DNA of 64,000 bases from the NCBI RefSeq assembly GCF_031457455.1, contig NZ_JAVDWU010000013.1:1-64000 (forward strand), given 5' to 3'. Shown one piece after another: positions 42,434 to 51,530 of this stretch. How positions within the stretch are numbered: the stretch's first letter is position 1; every line of letters starts with the position of its first letter. The notes beneath the pieces are model-generated. The model ran no database searches, was not told the DNA's origin, and saw only the letters and a list, made by a program, of their open reading frames with translations. Origin of the DNA: Hydrogenophaga palleronii_A. Its GTDB lineage: Bacteria; Pseudomonadota; Gammaproteobacteria; Burkholderiales; Burkholderiaceae_C. The translations under genes and the position numbers were made by a program.

Positions 42434-43345
42434 ATGGATCAGATCCAATCGATACGGGTGTTTGCAAGGGTGGTGGAAGCCGGCACCTTCACCAAGGCAG
42501 CGGAGTCGCTGAACCTGCCCAAGGGCACGGTGACCAAACTGGTGCAGCACCTGGAGTCGCGCCTGAAGGTCAAGCTGCTCAACCGCACCACGCGGCGCGT
42601 GACGGTGACGCCCGATGGGGCGGCGTACTATGAGCGCACGATCAGGGTGCTCAATGATCTGGACGACATCGAGGCCAGCATGACCAACGCGCAGGCCAAG
42701 CCCAGCGGGCGACTGCGTGTGGACGTGGGCACCTCCGTGGCACGCGAAATCATCATTCCCGCACTGCACGGGTTCTTCGAGCGCTACCCGGACATCCAGC
42801 TCGACCTCGGCGTGACCGACCGCTCTGTGGACCTGCTGGTCGACAACGTGGACTGCGTGATCCGCGGCGGTGAACTGGTGGACCAGTCGCTGGTGGCGCG
42901 GCGCGTGGCCAATGTGCCGCTGATGACGGTGGCGTCGCCCGCCTACCTGAAGGCGCATGGCACGCCCACGCACCCTGAGCAGCTGGAGAACGAACACCAC
43001 ATGGTGAACCACTTCTCCACCCGCAACGGGCAGCCATTCACGAATGAATTCACGAAGGACGGCGAGTTGCTGGAGATCTCCGGGCGCTACAAGCTGTCGG
43101 TGAACGAAAGCAATGCGCTCACGGCGGCGGTGCTGGCGGGTCTGGGCGTTGCACAGATCGCCACCTTGACGGCCCTGCCCCTGATCGAGCGCGGCGAGCT
43201 GGTGCAGGTGCTCGGCGACTGGAAGTGCTACACCGTGCCCCTGTATGTGGTGTACCCACCGAACCGGCACCTGAGCGCCAAGGTGCGGGCCTTTGTGGAG
43301 TGGGTGGTCGAACTGTTTGCGCAGCATCCGCAGATGTCGCGCTGA
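42434..43345 (+). CDS. LysR-family transcriptional regulator of the efflux locus
   Basis: About 303 residues. Helix-turn-helix at the N-terminus (MDQIQSIRVFARVVEAGTFTKAAESLNLPKGTVTKLVQHLESRLKVKLLNRTTRRVTVTPDGAAYY), followed by the co-inducer domain (GRLRVDVGTSVAREIIIPALHGFFERYPDIQLDLGVTDRSVDLLVDNVDCVIRGG). This is the AaeR/DhmR-like subgroup with the VDCVIRGGEL phrase. ATG 42434 follows AGGAGTGAGG; the open frame starts at 42383 with a less family-like tail. It is divergent from the dead-hydrolase gene and the efflux operon, so it most likely controls them. Confidence 0.9.
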   Translation: MDQIQSIRVFARVVEAGTFTKAAESLNLPKGTVTKLVQHLESRLKVKLLNRTTRRVTVTPDGAAYYERTIRVLNDLDDIEASMTNAQAKPSGRLRVDVGTSVAREIIIPALHGFFERYPDIQLDLGVTDRSVDLLVDNVDCVIRGGELVDQSLVARRVANVPLMTVASPAYLKAHGTPTHPEQLENEHHMVNHFSTRNGQPFTNEFTKDGELLEISGRYKLSVNESNALTAAVLAGLGVAQIATLTALPLIERGELVQVLGDWKCYTVPLYVVYPPNRHLSAKVRAFVEWVVELFAQHPQMSR

Positions 43346-43407
43346 AGTCTGTTTTCCGGCCGTCACTTCGACGCCTTTCAGGCGACTGACCAGACGACAC
43401 CCGTTGT

Positions 43408-43962
43408 TCAGCGCCGGGAAACGCGTGAAGTGGGCCGCTGGCGCAACGAGGCGGTCACCTGCTGCATGGTGTTGACCACGGTGCCGATCATCCAGGCGGC
43501 CAGCCGCTCGGGCCAGGAGCCGATGTGGCGGTTGATCACAGCGCCCGGCCGATGTTCCACCCACTGCTCGAACGCCAGCGCATGAAGCCGCTGGCGCTCG
43601 TGCGCGTTCAGCCTCGACCCATCGGCCAGCAACACCTCCAGGGTGCGCACTCCCCGCTCGCGCAGGGCTGCGGCCAGCGGCACCAGGTCGGCGCGCGAGG
43701 GTTGCCAGAACACGGCCTCGCGTGCGCGCCGCAGCGCCCCCAGCTGGACGACGGCATGATCGGCCGGTGGCAGTGATGCGGCCCATGCATGGCCTGGCGC
43801 CACCACGGCCCAACGCGTCTGGCGCGGCATGCCCTCCAGGCTGCGTGTCGTGAGGACCGTGAACGCGTCCTGCGGCCCACAGCTGCGAACCGCATGCAAC
43901 AAAGCCCCCCCGGTCCCGGCCACCAGGACACGCCGCATCGGTGTTCCGGGCACGGTCTTCAT
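43408..43962 (-). CDS. small GxGG-motif protein coupled to an AtpE paralogue
   Basis: About 184 residues. It starts MKTVPGTPMRRVLVAGTGGALLHAVRSCG, a single G-x-G-G turn after a hydrophobic strand, which suggests a nucleotide-binding Rossmann-like half fold; no catalytic YxxxK is seen. The rest alternates strand and helix. A later segment (RLAAWMIGTVVNTMQQVTASL) is amphipathic and might touch a membrane. I do not recognise the family. Its ATG (43960-43962) overlaps the end of the c-subunit-like gene (43959), so they are translationally coupled and may work together. Confidence 0.65.
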   Translation of the reverse strand: MKTVPGTPMRRVLVAGTGGALLHAVRSCGPQDAFTVLTTRSLEGMPRQTRWAVVAPGHAWAASLPPADHAVVQLGALRRAREAVFWQPSRADLVPLAAALRERGVRTLEVLLADGSRLNAHERQRLHALAFEQWVEHRPGAVINRHIGSWPERLAAWMIGTVVNTMQQVTASLRQRPTSRVSRR

Positions 43963-44201
43963 CCGGCGAACGGATTGGCCAGGGCGAACCACACGCCCAG
44001 TGCGACCGAGATGATGAAGGCGCCGTCCAGCAGACCCGCCAGGAGAAAGACCTTGGGTTGCATGGCCTCCATCATTTCGGGCTGCCGCGACGAGGCCTCC
44101 AGGTACTTGCTGGCCATGATGCCGATGCCGATGCATGACCCGAGGGCGCCGAGGCCGATCATGTGGCCGACGGCGAGGGGAAGGCTGCTGAGGTCTGACA
44201 T
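43959..44201 (-). CDS. orphan F-type ATP synthase c-subunit paralogue (AtpE-like)
   Basis: 80 residues with two membrane helices joined by a polar loop. VGHMIGLGALGSCIGIGIMASKYLEASSRQPEMMEAMQPKVFLLAGLLDGAFIISVALGVWFALANPF closely follows the betaproteobacterial AtpE pattern: glycine-rich first helix, R-Q-P loop (39-41), and a carboxylate in the second helix (D59, in the GLLDG position of GLIDA). So it should be able to form a rotor ring. No other ATP-synthase gene is nearby. AAGGAG precedes ATG 44201. It may replace or mix with the main AtpE, or act in another complex. Confidence 0.8.
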   Translation of the reverse strand: MSDLSSLPLAVGHMIGLGALGSCIGIGIMASKYLEASSRQPEMMEAMQPKVFLLAGLLDGAFIISVALGVWFALANPFAG

Positions 44202-44266
44202 GTGAAGCTCCTTTTCTGCTTTCTGTTGTGATGGCTTCACTGTGGCAGGGTCGCTGCAGAAGATCC

Positions 44267-46043
<1,777 letters not shown>

Positions 46044-46099
46044 TCAGGCAAGCACGCCCGCGATTCGTCAACCGGTGTGTGAACCGGGACGATCAGCGA

Positions 46100-46387
46100 T
46101 CACAGGTCAGCGATCGTGCCGCCAGCCTTCAGGCAGGACTCGGCAGTCTGTGCCTTGAAGCCGTGACCTTTGCAGGCGTTCTGGCCCTTGCAGGCATGTT
46201 CGGCGGTCTTGCAATCGCTCATGCCCTTGCAGCTGTGCACGTTGTAGCAGTGCACCTTGTCGCCGGCGGCGATGGCTTTGCCGGTGGATCCGGCTGGCGC
46301 GTCTGCGGCGAACGAGGCGGAAGACAAGGCCAGCAGGGCGGCGGTCAGGGCGAGGCTGGAGGTGGACTTGATGTCTTGAGCGTTCAT
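46100..46387 (-). CDS. bufA: BufA2-type bufferin (metallophore RiPP) precursor
   Basis: 95 residues. Sec-type signal (SSLALTAALLALSSASFA, cleavage near 27/28), then a small mature part with six cysteines at 47, 53, 59, 66, 72 and 85: VHCYNVHSCKGMSDCK, EHACKGQNACKGHGFK and ESCLKAGGTI. This KGxxxC/C-KGxN pattern and the CLKAGG ending are typical of DUF2282/BufA2 precursors, which are modified by an MNIO enzyme to 5-thiooxazole-type groups and sequester copper in the periplasm. GAGGAGT precedes ATG 46387. The MNIO fusion gene follows, so substrate and enzyme are together. Confidence 0.88.
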   Translation of the reverse strand: MNAQDIKSTSSLALTAALLALSSASFAADAPAGSTGKAIAAGDKVHCYNVHSCKGMSDCKTAEHACKGQNACKGHGFKAQTAESCLKAGGTIADL

Positions 46388-46465
46388 GGATGACTCCTCA
46401 TGAGGTTGGAAAAAGGACAGGGACAAAGAAAACTGGCCCTGAAATCTCGGGCCAGTGGTCCCTAG

Positions 46466-46491
46466 TTCGTAAGAAGTTCGCCCCTGGTTAC
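46466..46491 (-). promoter_or_regulatory. ECF-type promoter of bufA (GTAACC-N16-CGAA)
   Basis: On the minus strand GTAACC (46491-46486) is followed by exactly 16 bases and CGAA (46469-46466). As I recall, this is the consensus of SigF in Caulobacter, which controls the orthologous bufferin genes. It gives a leader of roughly 70 bases ahead of the bufA start. Confidence 0.75.
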
Positions 46492-46521
46492 GACGAACGC
46501 GGAAATTTGTTTTTTATTTCT

Positions 46522-46547
46522 GTAACCCGTTGACCCAGGTGAGCGAA
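46522..46547 (+). promoter_or_regulatory. ECF-type autoregulatory promoter of the sigma gene (GTAACC-N16-CGAA)
   Basis: GTAACC (46522-46527), 16 bases, CGAA (46544-46547). The sigma ATG is at 46554, only about seven bases beyond the -10 element, so transcription would begin at or next to the A of the start codon and the message would be leaderless. The same motif drives the divergent bufA gene, so both promoters should fire together. Confidence 0.72.
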
Positions 46548-46553
46548 CTACAC

Positions 46554-47129
46554 ATGACGATTGACCCAGAACGGTTGCAACGCAGTCAGGAACGCGAACG
46601 TGAGCTCAAGGCAATGATGGTGGCCGCTTTAGATGGTGACGAAGCTGCCTATCGACAGTGCCTTCAGGGCCTGAGCAAGCACCTTCGCGCCTTTCTGTCC
46701 CGCCGGCTCACCCGTGACGCCGCAGAGGTGGAAGACCTGGTGCAAGAGACGCTGCTCGCAATTCACTGCCAGCGCCACACCTTTGCCGCAGATCGACCGC
46801 TGACCGCCTGGGTGCAGGCCATCGCGAGCTACAAACTGGCAGACTGGTTTCGTGGGCATGGCGGGCGCCTTGGGCGTCTGGATCCGCTGGATGACCACGA
46901 GAATCTGTTTGCAGACGACCATGGGCTGGCCGGCGAGGCCACGCGGGATGTGCGCCAGCTCCTGCAGGACCTGCCGCAGCGATGGCGCGTTCCCATCGAG
47001 CTGACCAAGCTTGGCGGCTACTCGGTCAATGAAGCGGCGCTGGCTTCGGGCATGAGTGCATCGGCCATCAAGGTGGGCGTGCACCGGGGAATGAAGGCGC
47101 TGGCCCAACTCGCAAGGAAACAGATATGA
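46554..47129 (+). CDS. ECF RNA-polymerase sigma factor of the bufferin locus
   Basis: About 191 residues, the ECF size. Sigma-2 region is GDEAAYRQCLQGLSKHLRAFLSRRLTRDAAEVEDLVQETLLAIHCQRHTFAADRPLTAWVQAIASYKLADWFR, with the DLVQET motif; sigma-4 is VRQLLQDLPQRWRVPIELTKLGGYSVNEAALASGMSASAIKVGVHRGMKALAQL. It is followed by an NrsF-type anti-sigma (ATGA overlap), the arrangement known for Caulobacter SigF. The ATG at 46554 is chosen because of the promoter spacing; a TTG at 46530 lies inside the promoter. Confidence 0.9.
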   Translation: MTIDPERLQRSQERERELKAMMVAALDGDEAAYRQCLQGLSKHLRAFLSRRLTRDAAEVEDLVQETLLAIHCQRHTFAADRPLTAWVQAIASYKLADWFRGHGGRLGRLDPLDDHENLFADDHGLAGEATRDVRQLLQDLPQRWRVPIELTKLGGYSVNEAALASGMSASAIKVGVHRGMKALAQLARKQI

Positions 47130-47767
47130 AAACGCAGGATTTGATCAACGAACTCGCCACTGGTGTGGCACCCGTGCGCCCCGGCGCCATCCATCGCCAG
47201 TTGGGATCGGCCCTTGCCATCGGCACCGCTGCGACCGTGACCATCGTGGCCTCCACCTATGGCGTTCGCAGTGACCTCAGCGCAGCCCTGCTTGAACCGG
47301 TCATGTGGTTCAAGCTAGCGTATCCCTTGCTGCTGACCCTGGTCGCGGCATCGCTTGTCTGGCGCCTGGCTGTGCCGGGGCGCCAGACAAGAGGGCTCGA
47401 CTGGACCTGGCTCACACCGGCTCTTGCCGTGTTGGCGATCGGTCTTTTTTTGCTTTGGCAGGCCGATCCTTCCCAACGCCTGCCGCTCCTGCTGGGTCAG
47501 ACATGGCGCTCCTGTGCACTGAGCATCGCGCTGGTGTCTGCGCCCGTGCTGGTCGGGGTACTGCATGCGCTGCGCCGACTGGGACCAACCCGGCTCACGC
47601 AGACCGGGGCGATCGCAGGCCTGCTCGCCGGCTCCGTGGGCGCGGTGGCCTATGCCCTGCACTGCCCGGAGATGAGCGTTCCATTCATTGCCATGTGGAA
47701 CACCCTCGGCATCGCACTCATGACAGGCCTGGGCATGTGGCTGGGGCCTCGTGTGTTGCGCTGGTAG
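47126..47767 (+). CDS. nrsF: NrsF-family (DUF1109) membrane anti-sigma factor
   Basis: 213 residues with six hydrophobic segments. It begins MKTQDLINELATGVAPVRPGAIHRQL, the DUF1109 N-terminus, then membrane helices including WFKLAYPLLLTLVAASLVWRLAVPG and ALAVLAIGLFLLWQAD, and ends GSVGAVAYALHCPEMSVPFIAMWNTLGIALMTGLGMWLGPRVLRW, with the conserved His-Cys-Pro-Glu motif. The Cys may take part in metal sensing. NrsF retains the sigma factor at the inner membrane until stress. Overlaps the sigma stop by four bases. Confidence 0.9.
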   Translation: MKTQDLINELATGVAPVRPGAIHRQLGSALAIGTAATVTIVASTYGVRSDLSAALLEPVMWFKLAYPLLLTLVAASLVWRLAVPGRQTRGLDWTWLTPALAVLAIGLFLLWQADPSQRLPLLLGQTWRSCALSIALVSAPVLVGVLHALRRLGPTRLTQTGAIAGLLAGSVGAVAYALHCPEMSVPFIAMWNTLGIALMTGLGMWLGPRVLRW

Positions 47768-47834
47768 GCGGTCTGTGGAAGGTGGCTTCGGAGAGCAGAA
47801 CCATGGGCACCTGCACAACCACGCCTCGATCGCC

Positions 47835-48467
47835 TCAGCCTGGCTGTTCGGCTTCGACCCGTTCGCCGCTGGCTGACACGGCCCTTGCGAACACATTGCC
47901 GCCGAGGGTCCGGGCAGTGACGATGTGGGGCGGCGCAGCTGTCCCATTCACATCGAGCAGAAACTCCGAGGCCACCACCCGCGCGCCGCAGAAGTCGAAG
48001 ATGCCGTGGTCGATCTGTGTGCGCATCGCCTTCTCGTAGCCGTGGCGCGCATAGGTGCCGCCGTCTGCGCCGCCGATGCCGATGAGGTGAACGGCGAGGC
48101 GGCCGAGCCGTTTTCCGAGCGTGCCATCGGGCGCCTCGTCGTAAGCCCATCCATTGGAGAACACGCGATCGATCCAGCCCTTGAGCTGGCCAGGAAATGA
48201 CCACCAGTAGATGGGGTAGACCAGCACGAGTGCGTCGGCCCGGTCGATGCGCTCCTGCTCACGCAGGATGTCCGACGGCAAAGGCTTCTGCAGAAAATAG
48301 GCGCTGCGGTCTGCCTGATTGAAAGCCGGGTCAAAGCCTTCCGCAGCGATGTCGGCGATCTCGGTGGTGTGCTCGCCAGACGCTGCAACGCCCTCGGCAA
48401 ACGAGCGTGCAACGGCGTGCGTGAGGGACTGTGGATCGGGATGACTGACAACAATGAGAGCATGCAT
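47835..48467 (-). CDS. NAD(P)H-dependent flavin oxidoreductase (KefF/MdaB/NQO-type)
   Basis: 210 residues with the flavodoxin-like fold. MHALIVVSHPDPQSLTHAVARSFAEGVAASGEHTTEIADI is the FMN/FAD-binding start, ADALVLVYPIYWWSFPGQLKGWIDRVFSNGWAYD is the family signature around the isoalloxazine, and LIGIGGADGGTYARHGYEKAMRTQIDHGIFDFCG matches the dimer loop. It should reduce quinones or similar electrophiles by two electrons. It is divergent from a TetR gene whose operator repeats lie between the two. Confidence 0.92.
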   Translation of the reverse strand: MHALIVVSHPDPQSLTHAVARSFAEGVAASGEHTTEIADIAAEGFDPAFNQADRSAYFLQKPLPSDILREQERIDRADALVLVYPIYWWSFPGQLKGWIDRVFSNGWAYDEAPDGTLGKRLGRLAVHLIGIGGADGGTYARHGYEKAMRTQIDHGIFDFCGARVVASEFLLDVNGTAAPPHIVTARTLGGNVFARAVSASGERVEAEQPG

Positions 48468-48495
48468 GGTGGTTCCTTCGGTGGGTGGGTGTAAA

Positions 48496-48540
48496 CTACC
48501 TTTAGTAATCTACTTTTTGTAGGTTACCTTTAGTAGGTTA
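48496..48540. promoter_or_regulatory. TetR operator repeats
   Basis: TACCTTTAGTA occurs twice in the same direction (48497-48507 and 48525-48535), spaced 28 bases apart. Between and across them an inverted repeat TAATCTAC/GTAGGTTA (48506-48513 and 48519-48526, one mismatch) surrounds a T5 core. It is the AT-rich gap between a TetR gene (start 48541) and the reductase gene (start 48467), so it is the likely operator for both. Confidence 0.7.
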
Positions 48541-49152
48541 ATGATGTCAAGCAAACCATCGAATCCAACGGTTCAAGCCGAGGCGAAGAAACGCCTGCCC
48601 AGAGAGGACCGCAACCGGCAGCTCATGGCCATGGCGTGGTCCATCGTGAGGAGCGAAGGAACGGACGCGCTCACCCTCGGCTATCTGGCGGAGCGCGCAG
48701 GCGTGACGAAACCCGTCGTGTACGACCATTTCGGCACACGAACGGGCCTGCTCGCCCTCCTCTACGGTGAATACGACAGCCGCCAGCACGCGCTGATGGA
48801 CGAGGCCCTGCGCGCGTCGGGGAAGTCGCTCCCGGCCGTGGCAAGGGTGATCGCCAAGGCCTATGTGAACTGCGTCATGGAGATGGGACGCGAGATGCCT
48901 GGTGTCAGCGCTGCGCTGGCGGGGTCGCCGGAGCTCGACGCCGTGAAGAAGAAGCACGAGGCAGCATTCCTGGCGAAGTGTCGGGCGGTGCTGCAGCCGT
49001 TTTCGAAACAGCCGATCGGGCCCGCGGGCATGCGCGCGATGATCGGTACGGCGGAGGCTGTGTCGTTTGCGGCGGCTGCAGGCGAACTCGATCCGGTGGA
49101 TGCAGAGAACGAGATCTACGACGCCATTGTGCGGATCGCGCGGAGGACGTGA
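48541..49152 (+). CDS. TetR-family transcriptional repressor
   Basis: 203 residues. Helix-turn-helix: RNRQLMAMAWSIVRSEGTDALTLGYLAERAGVTKPVVYDHFGTRTGLLALLYGEYD, the TetR signature, then a helical ligand domain (KSLPAVARVIAKAYVNCVMEMGREMPGVSAALAG). It lies divergent from the NAD(P)H oxidoreductase, so a regulator-reductase pair responding to a quinone/electrophile is plausible. The ATG at 48541 directly follows the operator repeats, leaving almost no leader, so the mRNA may be leaderless or the second ATG (48544) be used. Confidence 0.9.
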   Translation: MMSSKPSNPTVQAEAKKRLPREDRNRQLMAMAWSIVRSEGTDALTLGYLAERAGVTKPVVYDHFGTRTGLLALLYGEYDSRQHALMDEALRASGKSLPAVARVIAKAYVNCVMEMGREMPGVSAALAGSPELDAVKKKHEAAFLAKCRAVLQPFSKQPIGPAGMRAMIGTAEAVSFAAAAGELDPVDAENEIYDAIVRIARRT

Positions 49153-49551
49153 AGCACGCCCACTGTGAGCGACAAGGCCTTCGCCATGTCAACTGCTGAT
49201 GTCGTGAGTTAGAAGCTCGTTGCTCCCAAATGGCCTGCATCCCCCGTGCGTATTTCGGGCTTCCTGGACACCAAGTTCGACACCGTTGACACAGTGTTCG
49301 GCACCTCAGTCAACGAACTTCACCGGCCACCCTGCAGAAGAACTCCAAGAGGCCCACCGATTGTTTGAAAAGACTGGCGATCCCATCTTGATGGGTAGCT
49401 GACCCACAGCTCCAAGGCTAGACTTCAGGAATCGGCCAGTTGCGGACTCTCGAAGGGACAATTTCCGGGCCACTCAAACGGCGCATACCAAGTCTTCATG
49501 CGTGTGAAAATGTGGCCCAGACAGGCCGAGGTTCGGCCTATGGGGAGAACC
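49153..49551. other. gene-free stretch of about 400 bases
   Basis: No protein-like frame. Short frames near 49220 are without a ribosome site or family. Nothing repeated or hairpin-like stands out. Confidence 0.4.
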
Positions 49552-49911
49552 ATGGATCGAGCTAAAACTCAAGTGCGCCGACGGGGCAGGCTCATGTTTA
49601 CTTTGACCCTCGCTTTCGTCATTTTGGTAGCAAGTCAATCACTCATCCCCCGCACGTTGTTTGTTGTGCTTCTGGCGGCGCTGTTCATGGGGTGGGTTGT
49701 CATGTTGACATGGGCTGCGTTCGTGATCCCGCCTGCTGCAATCAAAGGCTTTTTCGAAGCGAACTACCATCCTGATACCAATGTACGTGCGCTTCAGAGA
49801 GGTGAGATCACGATTGAGGAGTACGTCCGCCGAAAAGGGGATACCGCATCAACCAGCAATGCACTGCCAACGTCTTCGCGACATACGTCAGATGCACAGC
49901 GTAAAGCTTGA
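49552..49911 (+). CDS. small membrane protein of unknown function
   Basis: About 119 residues with a basic N-terminus (MDRAKTQVRRRGR) and two hydrophobic segments: LMFTLTLAFVILVASQSLI, then FVVLLAALFMGWVVMLTWAAFVIPPA. The C-terminal part is hydrophilic (YHPDTNVRALQRGEITIEEYVRRKG) with a short segment that resembles SHOCT-like ends (L-x-x-G-x-I-x-x-E-E-Y/F). The SHOCT resemblance is from the L-x-R-G-E-I-T-I-E-E-Y phrase and is tentative. ATG 49552 follows GGGGAGA; an earlier in-frame GTG/ATG is possible. Isolated gene, lower GC than neighbours. Confidence 0.6.
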   Translation: MDRAKTQVRRRGRLMFTLTLAFVILVASQSLIPRTLFVVLLAALFMGWVVMLTWAAFVIPPAAIKGFFEANYHPDTNVRALQRGEITIEEYVRRKGDTASTSNALPTSSRHTSDAQRKA

Positions 49912-49971
49912 GCCAATAGCCATTGCCACCTTCTGCTTTAGGCCCGAAGTTGACCTTTCAACTCAACGTAG

Positions 49972-50400
49972 CTACCTACCCTCTTTCTGTGGAAGTTGGG
50001 CCTTGAGCAACGGAAGAAGTGCCTCAAGTTGCTGCACCAGACCTGCCCGTGACTCAATGTCCTTGAAGCCAAGGCCGACGCGAAATGCGCCGAGGTATCC
50101 CGCCTCACTGGCAATTTTTTCGACTCGCACGAACTCGGGGGAACTTTCATCCCACAGCAAGGTGGCTTCGTCCCCAGAGGGGAGCTTGACGAACGCCATG
50201 AGTCCACTTGGAACCAGTCGGTCCTGCAACACCCCAAACTGCCAGTCACCAAACCGGGCCTCTGGCAAAAGGCGACCATCGGCATGGTGTCCTGTCTCAA
50301 CCAATGGGTCGTCGTCCTTGGTCAGAGGTGCACCCAGCAAGGGCGGCGACATGTCAGGCGGAAGGCATGGGCTATAGAGTGTCCAACGATTGGTAGTCAT
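49972..50400 (-). CDS. hypothetical protein
   Basis: About 142 residues: MTTNRWTLYSPCLPPDMSPPLLGAPLTKDDDPLVETGHHADGRLLPEARFGDWQFGVL, then FVKLPSGDEATLLWDESSPEFVRVEKIASEAGYLGAFRVGLGFKD, ending in a Leu-rich helix with LVQQLEALLPLLKAQLP. It is soluble and alpha/beta in pattern. I recognise no family. The ATG at 50400 is chosen over 50418. Codon use is plausible, so it is probably a real, stand-alone gene. Confidence 0.5.
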   Translation of the reverse strand: MTTNRWTLYSPCLPPDMSPPLLGAPLTKDDDPLVETGHHADGRLLPEARFGDWQFGVLQDRLVPSGLMAFVKLPSGDEATLLWDESSPEFVRVEKIASEAGYLGAFRVGLGFKDIESRAGLVQQLEALLPLLKAQLPQKEGR

Positions 50401-50621
50401 ATCATCGTGTGTCCGCATCTGGCCGATTGCTGAAGTCTAGCTGGCCTCGCACCCGCCCGACCAACCTACATGGCAACTGGGCGCCGCAGAATCGATGCCT
50501 ACCGGCAGCAAATTGCTGGTGTTCAAGAGAGCCGATCCGGGCGTCCTGGTCCCACCGTTCCCGCTGTCCACGAGAAACTGAACTGAGTGTCCAGAAGCGA
50601 CCGAAATACGCACCCCGTCTC
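50401..50621. other. gene-free stretch
   Basis: Contains a palindrome CAGCAAATTGCTG (about 50501-50513) and a piece around 50545-50562 that looks like the 3' half of a tRNA T-arm (CCTGGTCCCACC), but no cloverleaf can be built. No gene. Confidence 0.35.
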
Positions 50622-51485
50622 TCAGGACGGATTGAAGTACTTCACCAGAACGTCCGCAAGCAGCTGAGGGGCATCTTCTTGCACCAGGTGGCCCGCCGCT
50701 GGCAGGGGGACCAGCCGTGACCCAGGGATCATCCTGTTCAGCGCATGTCCTTTCTCGATCGGCACCCAGGTGTCTTCTTCTCCCCAGACGAGCAATGGCT
50801 TGCAAGTGATGGCCCCATACAGCGGTTCGATCTCATCCGTGTACTGCTGGTCCGCCTGAGAAATCTGACGGTAGAACGCTGCCTGCCCTTCTTCGCTCAA
50901 CCAGGGACGAAGAATGCCTGCAAGCGCCTCGGGTTGGGGCGTCTGGTGCATGGCGCCCCGCACATACGCCTCCACCATCGCAGCATGAATGTATGAAGGC
51001 ACACCTGAAAAGGCAGCTTCATGGACTTTCACGTGCTTGAAGAATGGCGAACCCCAGGGCCCTACCGCCACCGGATCCACCAGCGCCATCTTTGCGTATT
51101 CGATGCCTTCGAGCAGGTGACTTCGGAGCACGGTGGTCCCTCCAAAGTCATGACCCACAACCATCGGACGCACGAGTCCCCAGTGTTCGATCAGCCGGGC
51201 CAGCAGCCTTCCCTGAATACGAAGTGAAACGTCTTGCCCGGCGCTTTTCTGGGATTGGCCAAAACCGAGCAGGTCATAGAAGTAGACGGTGTGATGTCGA
51301 GCCAGTGCGGCGATGATCTTGCGCCAGTTGAACGACGACCAAGGAGTGCCGTGAACCAGAACCACCGCAGGACCATTGCCGCGAACGTCGTAGGCAACGT
51401 GCTGGGCTTCAAACGCAAATGAGCGCGAGAGATGCCATTGCGCCGGATCAGCCATCGCGCTTTTGGATTCAGACAATTTTTTCAT
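50622..51485 (-). CDS. alpha/beta hydrolase with Asp nucleophile (dehalogenase/epoxide-hydrolase type)
   Basis: 287 residues. HGTPWSSFNWRKIIAAL (about 45-61) holds the oxyanion loop in the haloalkane-dehalogenase style; the nucleophile elbow is VVGHDFGGTTVL, with Asp113 (GHDFGG, 111-116); the acid is in LLVWGEEDTWVPIEKG and the base in PAAGHLVQEDAP. The Asp nucleophile points to haloalkane dehalogenase, epoxide hydrolase or fluoroacetate-dehalogenase chemistry, not to an esterase. The residue after Asp is Phe, whereas true haloalkane dehalogenases have Trp there, so the substrate is uncertain. A second Met (MADPAQ) could be the real start. Confidence 0.85.
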   Translation of the reverse strand: MKKLSESKSAMADPAQWHLSRSFAFEAQHVAYDVRGNGPAVVLVHGTPWSSFNWRKIIAALARHHTVYFYDLLGFGQSQKSAGQDVSLRIQGRLLARLIEHWGLVRPMVVGHDFGGTTVLRSHLLEGIEYAKMALVDPVAVGPWGSPFFKHVKVHEAAFSGVPSYIHAAMVEAYVRGAMHQTPQPEALAGILRPWLSEEGQAAFYRQISQADQQYTDEIEPLYGAITCKPLLVWGEEDTWVPIEKGHALNRMIPGSRLVPLPAAGHLVQEDAPQLLADVLVKYFNPS

Positions 51486-51530
51486 GCCGGGTTCTCCTCA
51501 AATGGTGGGCAATAGATGGGCAGGGCAGGC

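Noticed and set aside
50480..50562. Piece resembling the 3' half of a tRNA (CCTGGTCCCACC) with an upstream palindrome
   Set aside because: No D-arm, anticodon stem or matching acceptor strand can be drawn, so no tRNA is called; at most a fragment.
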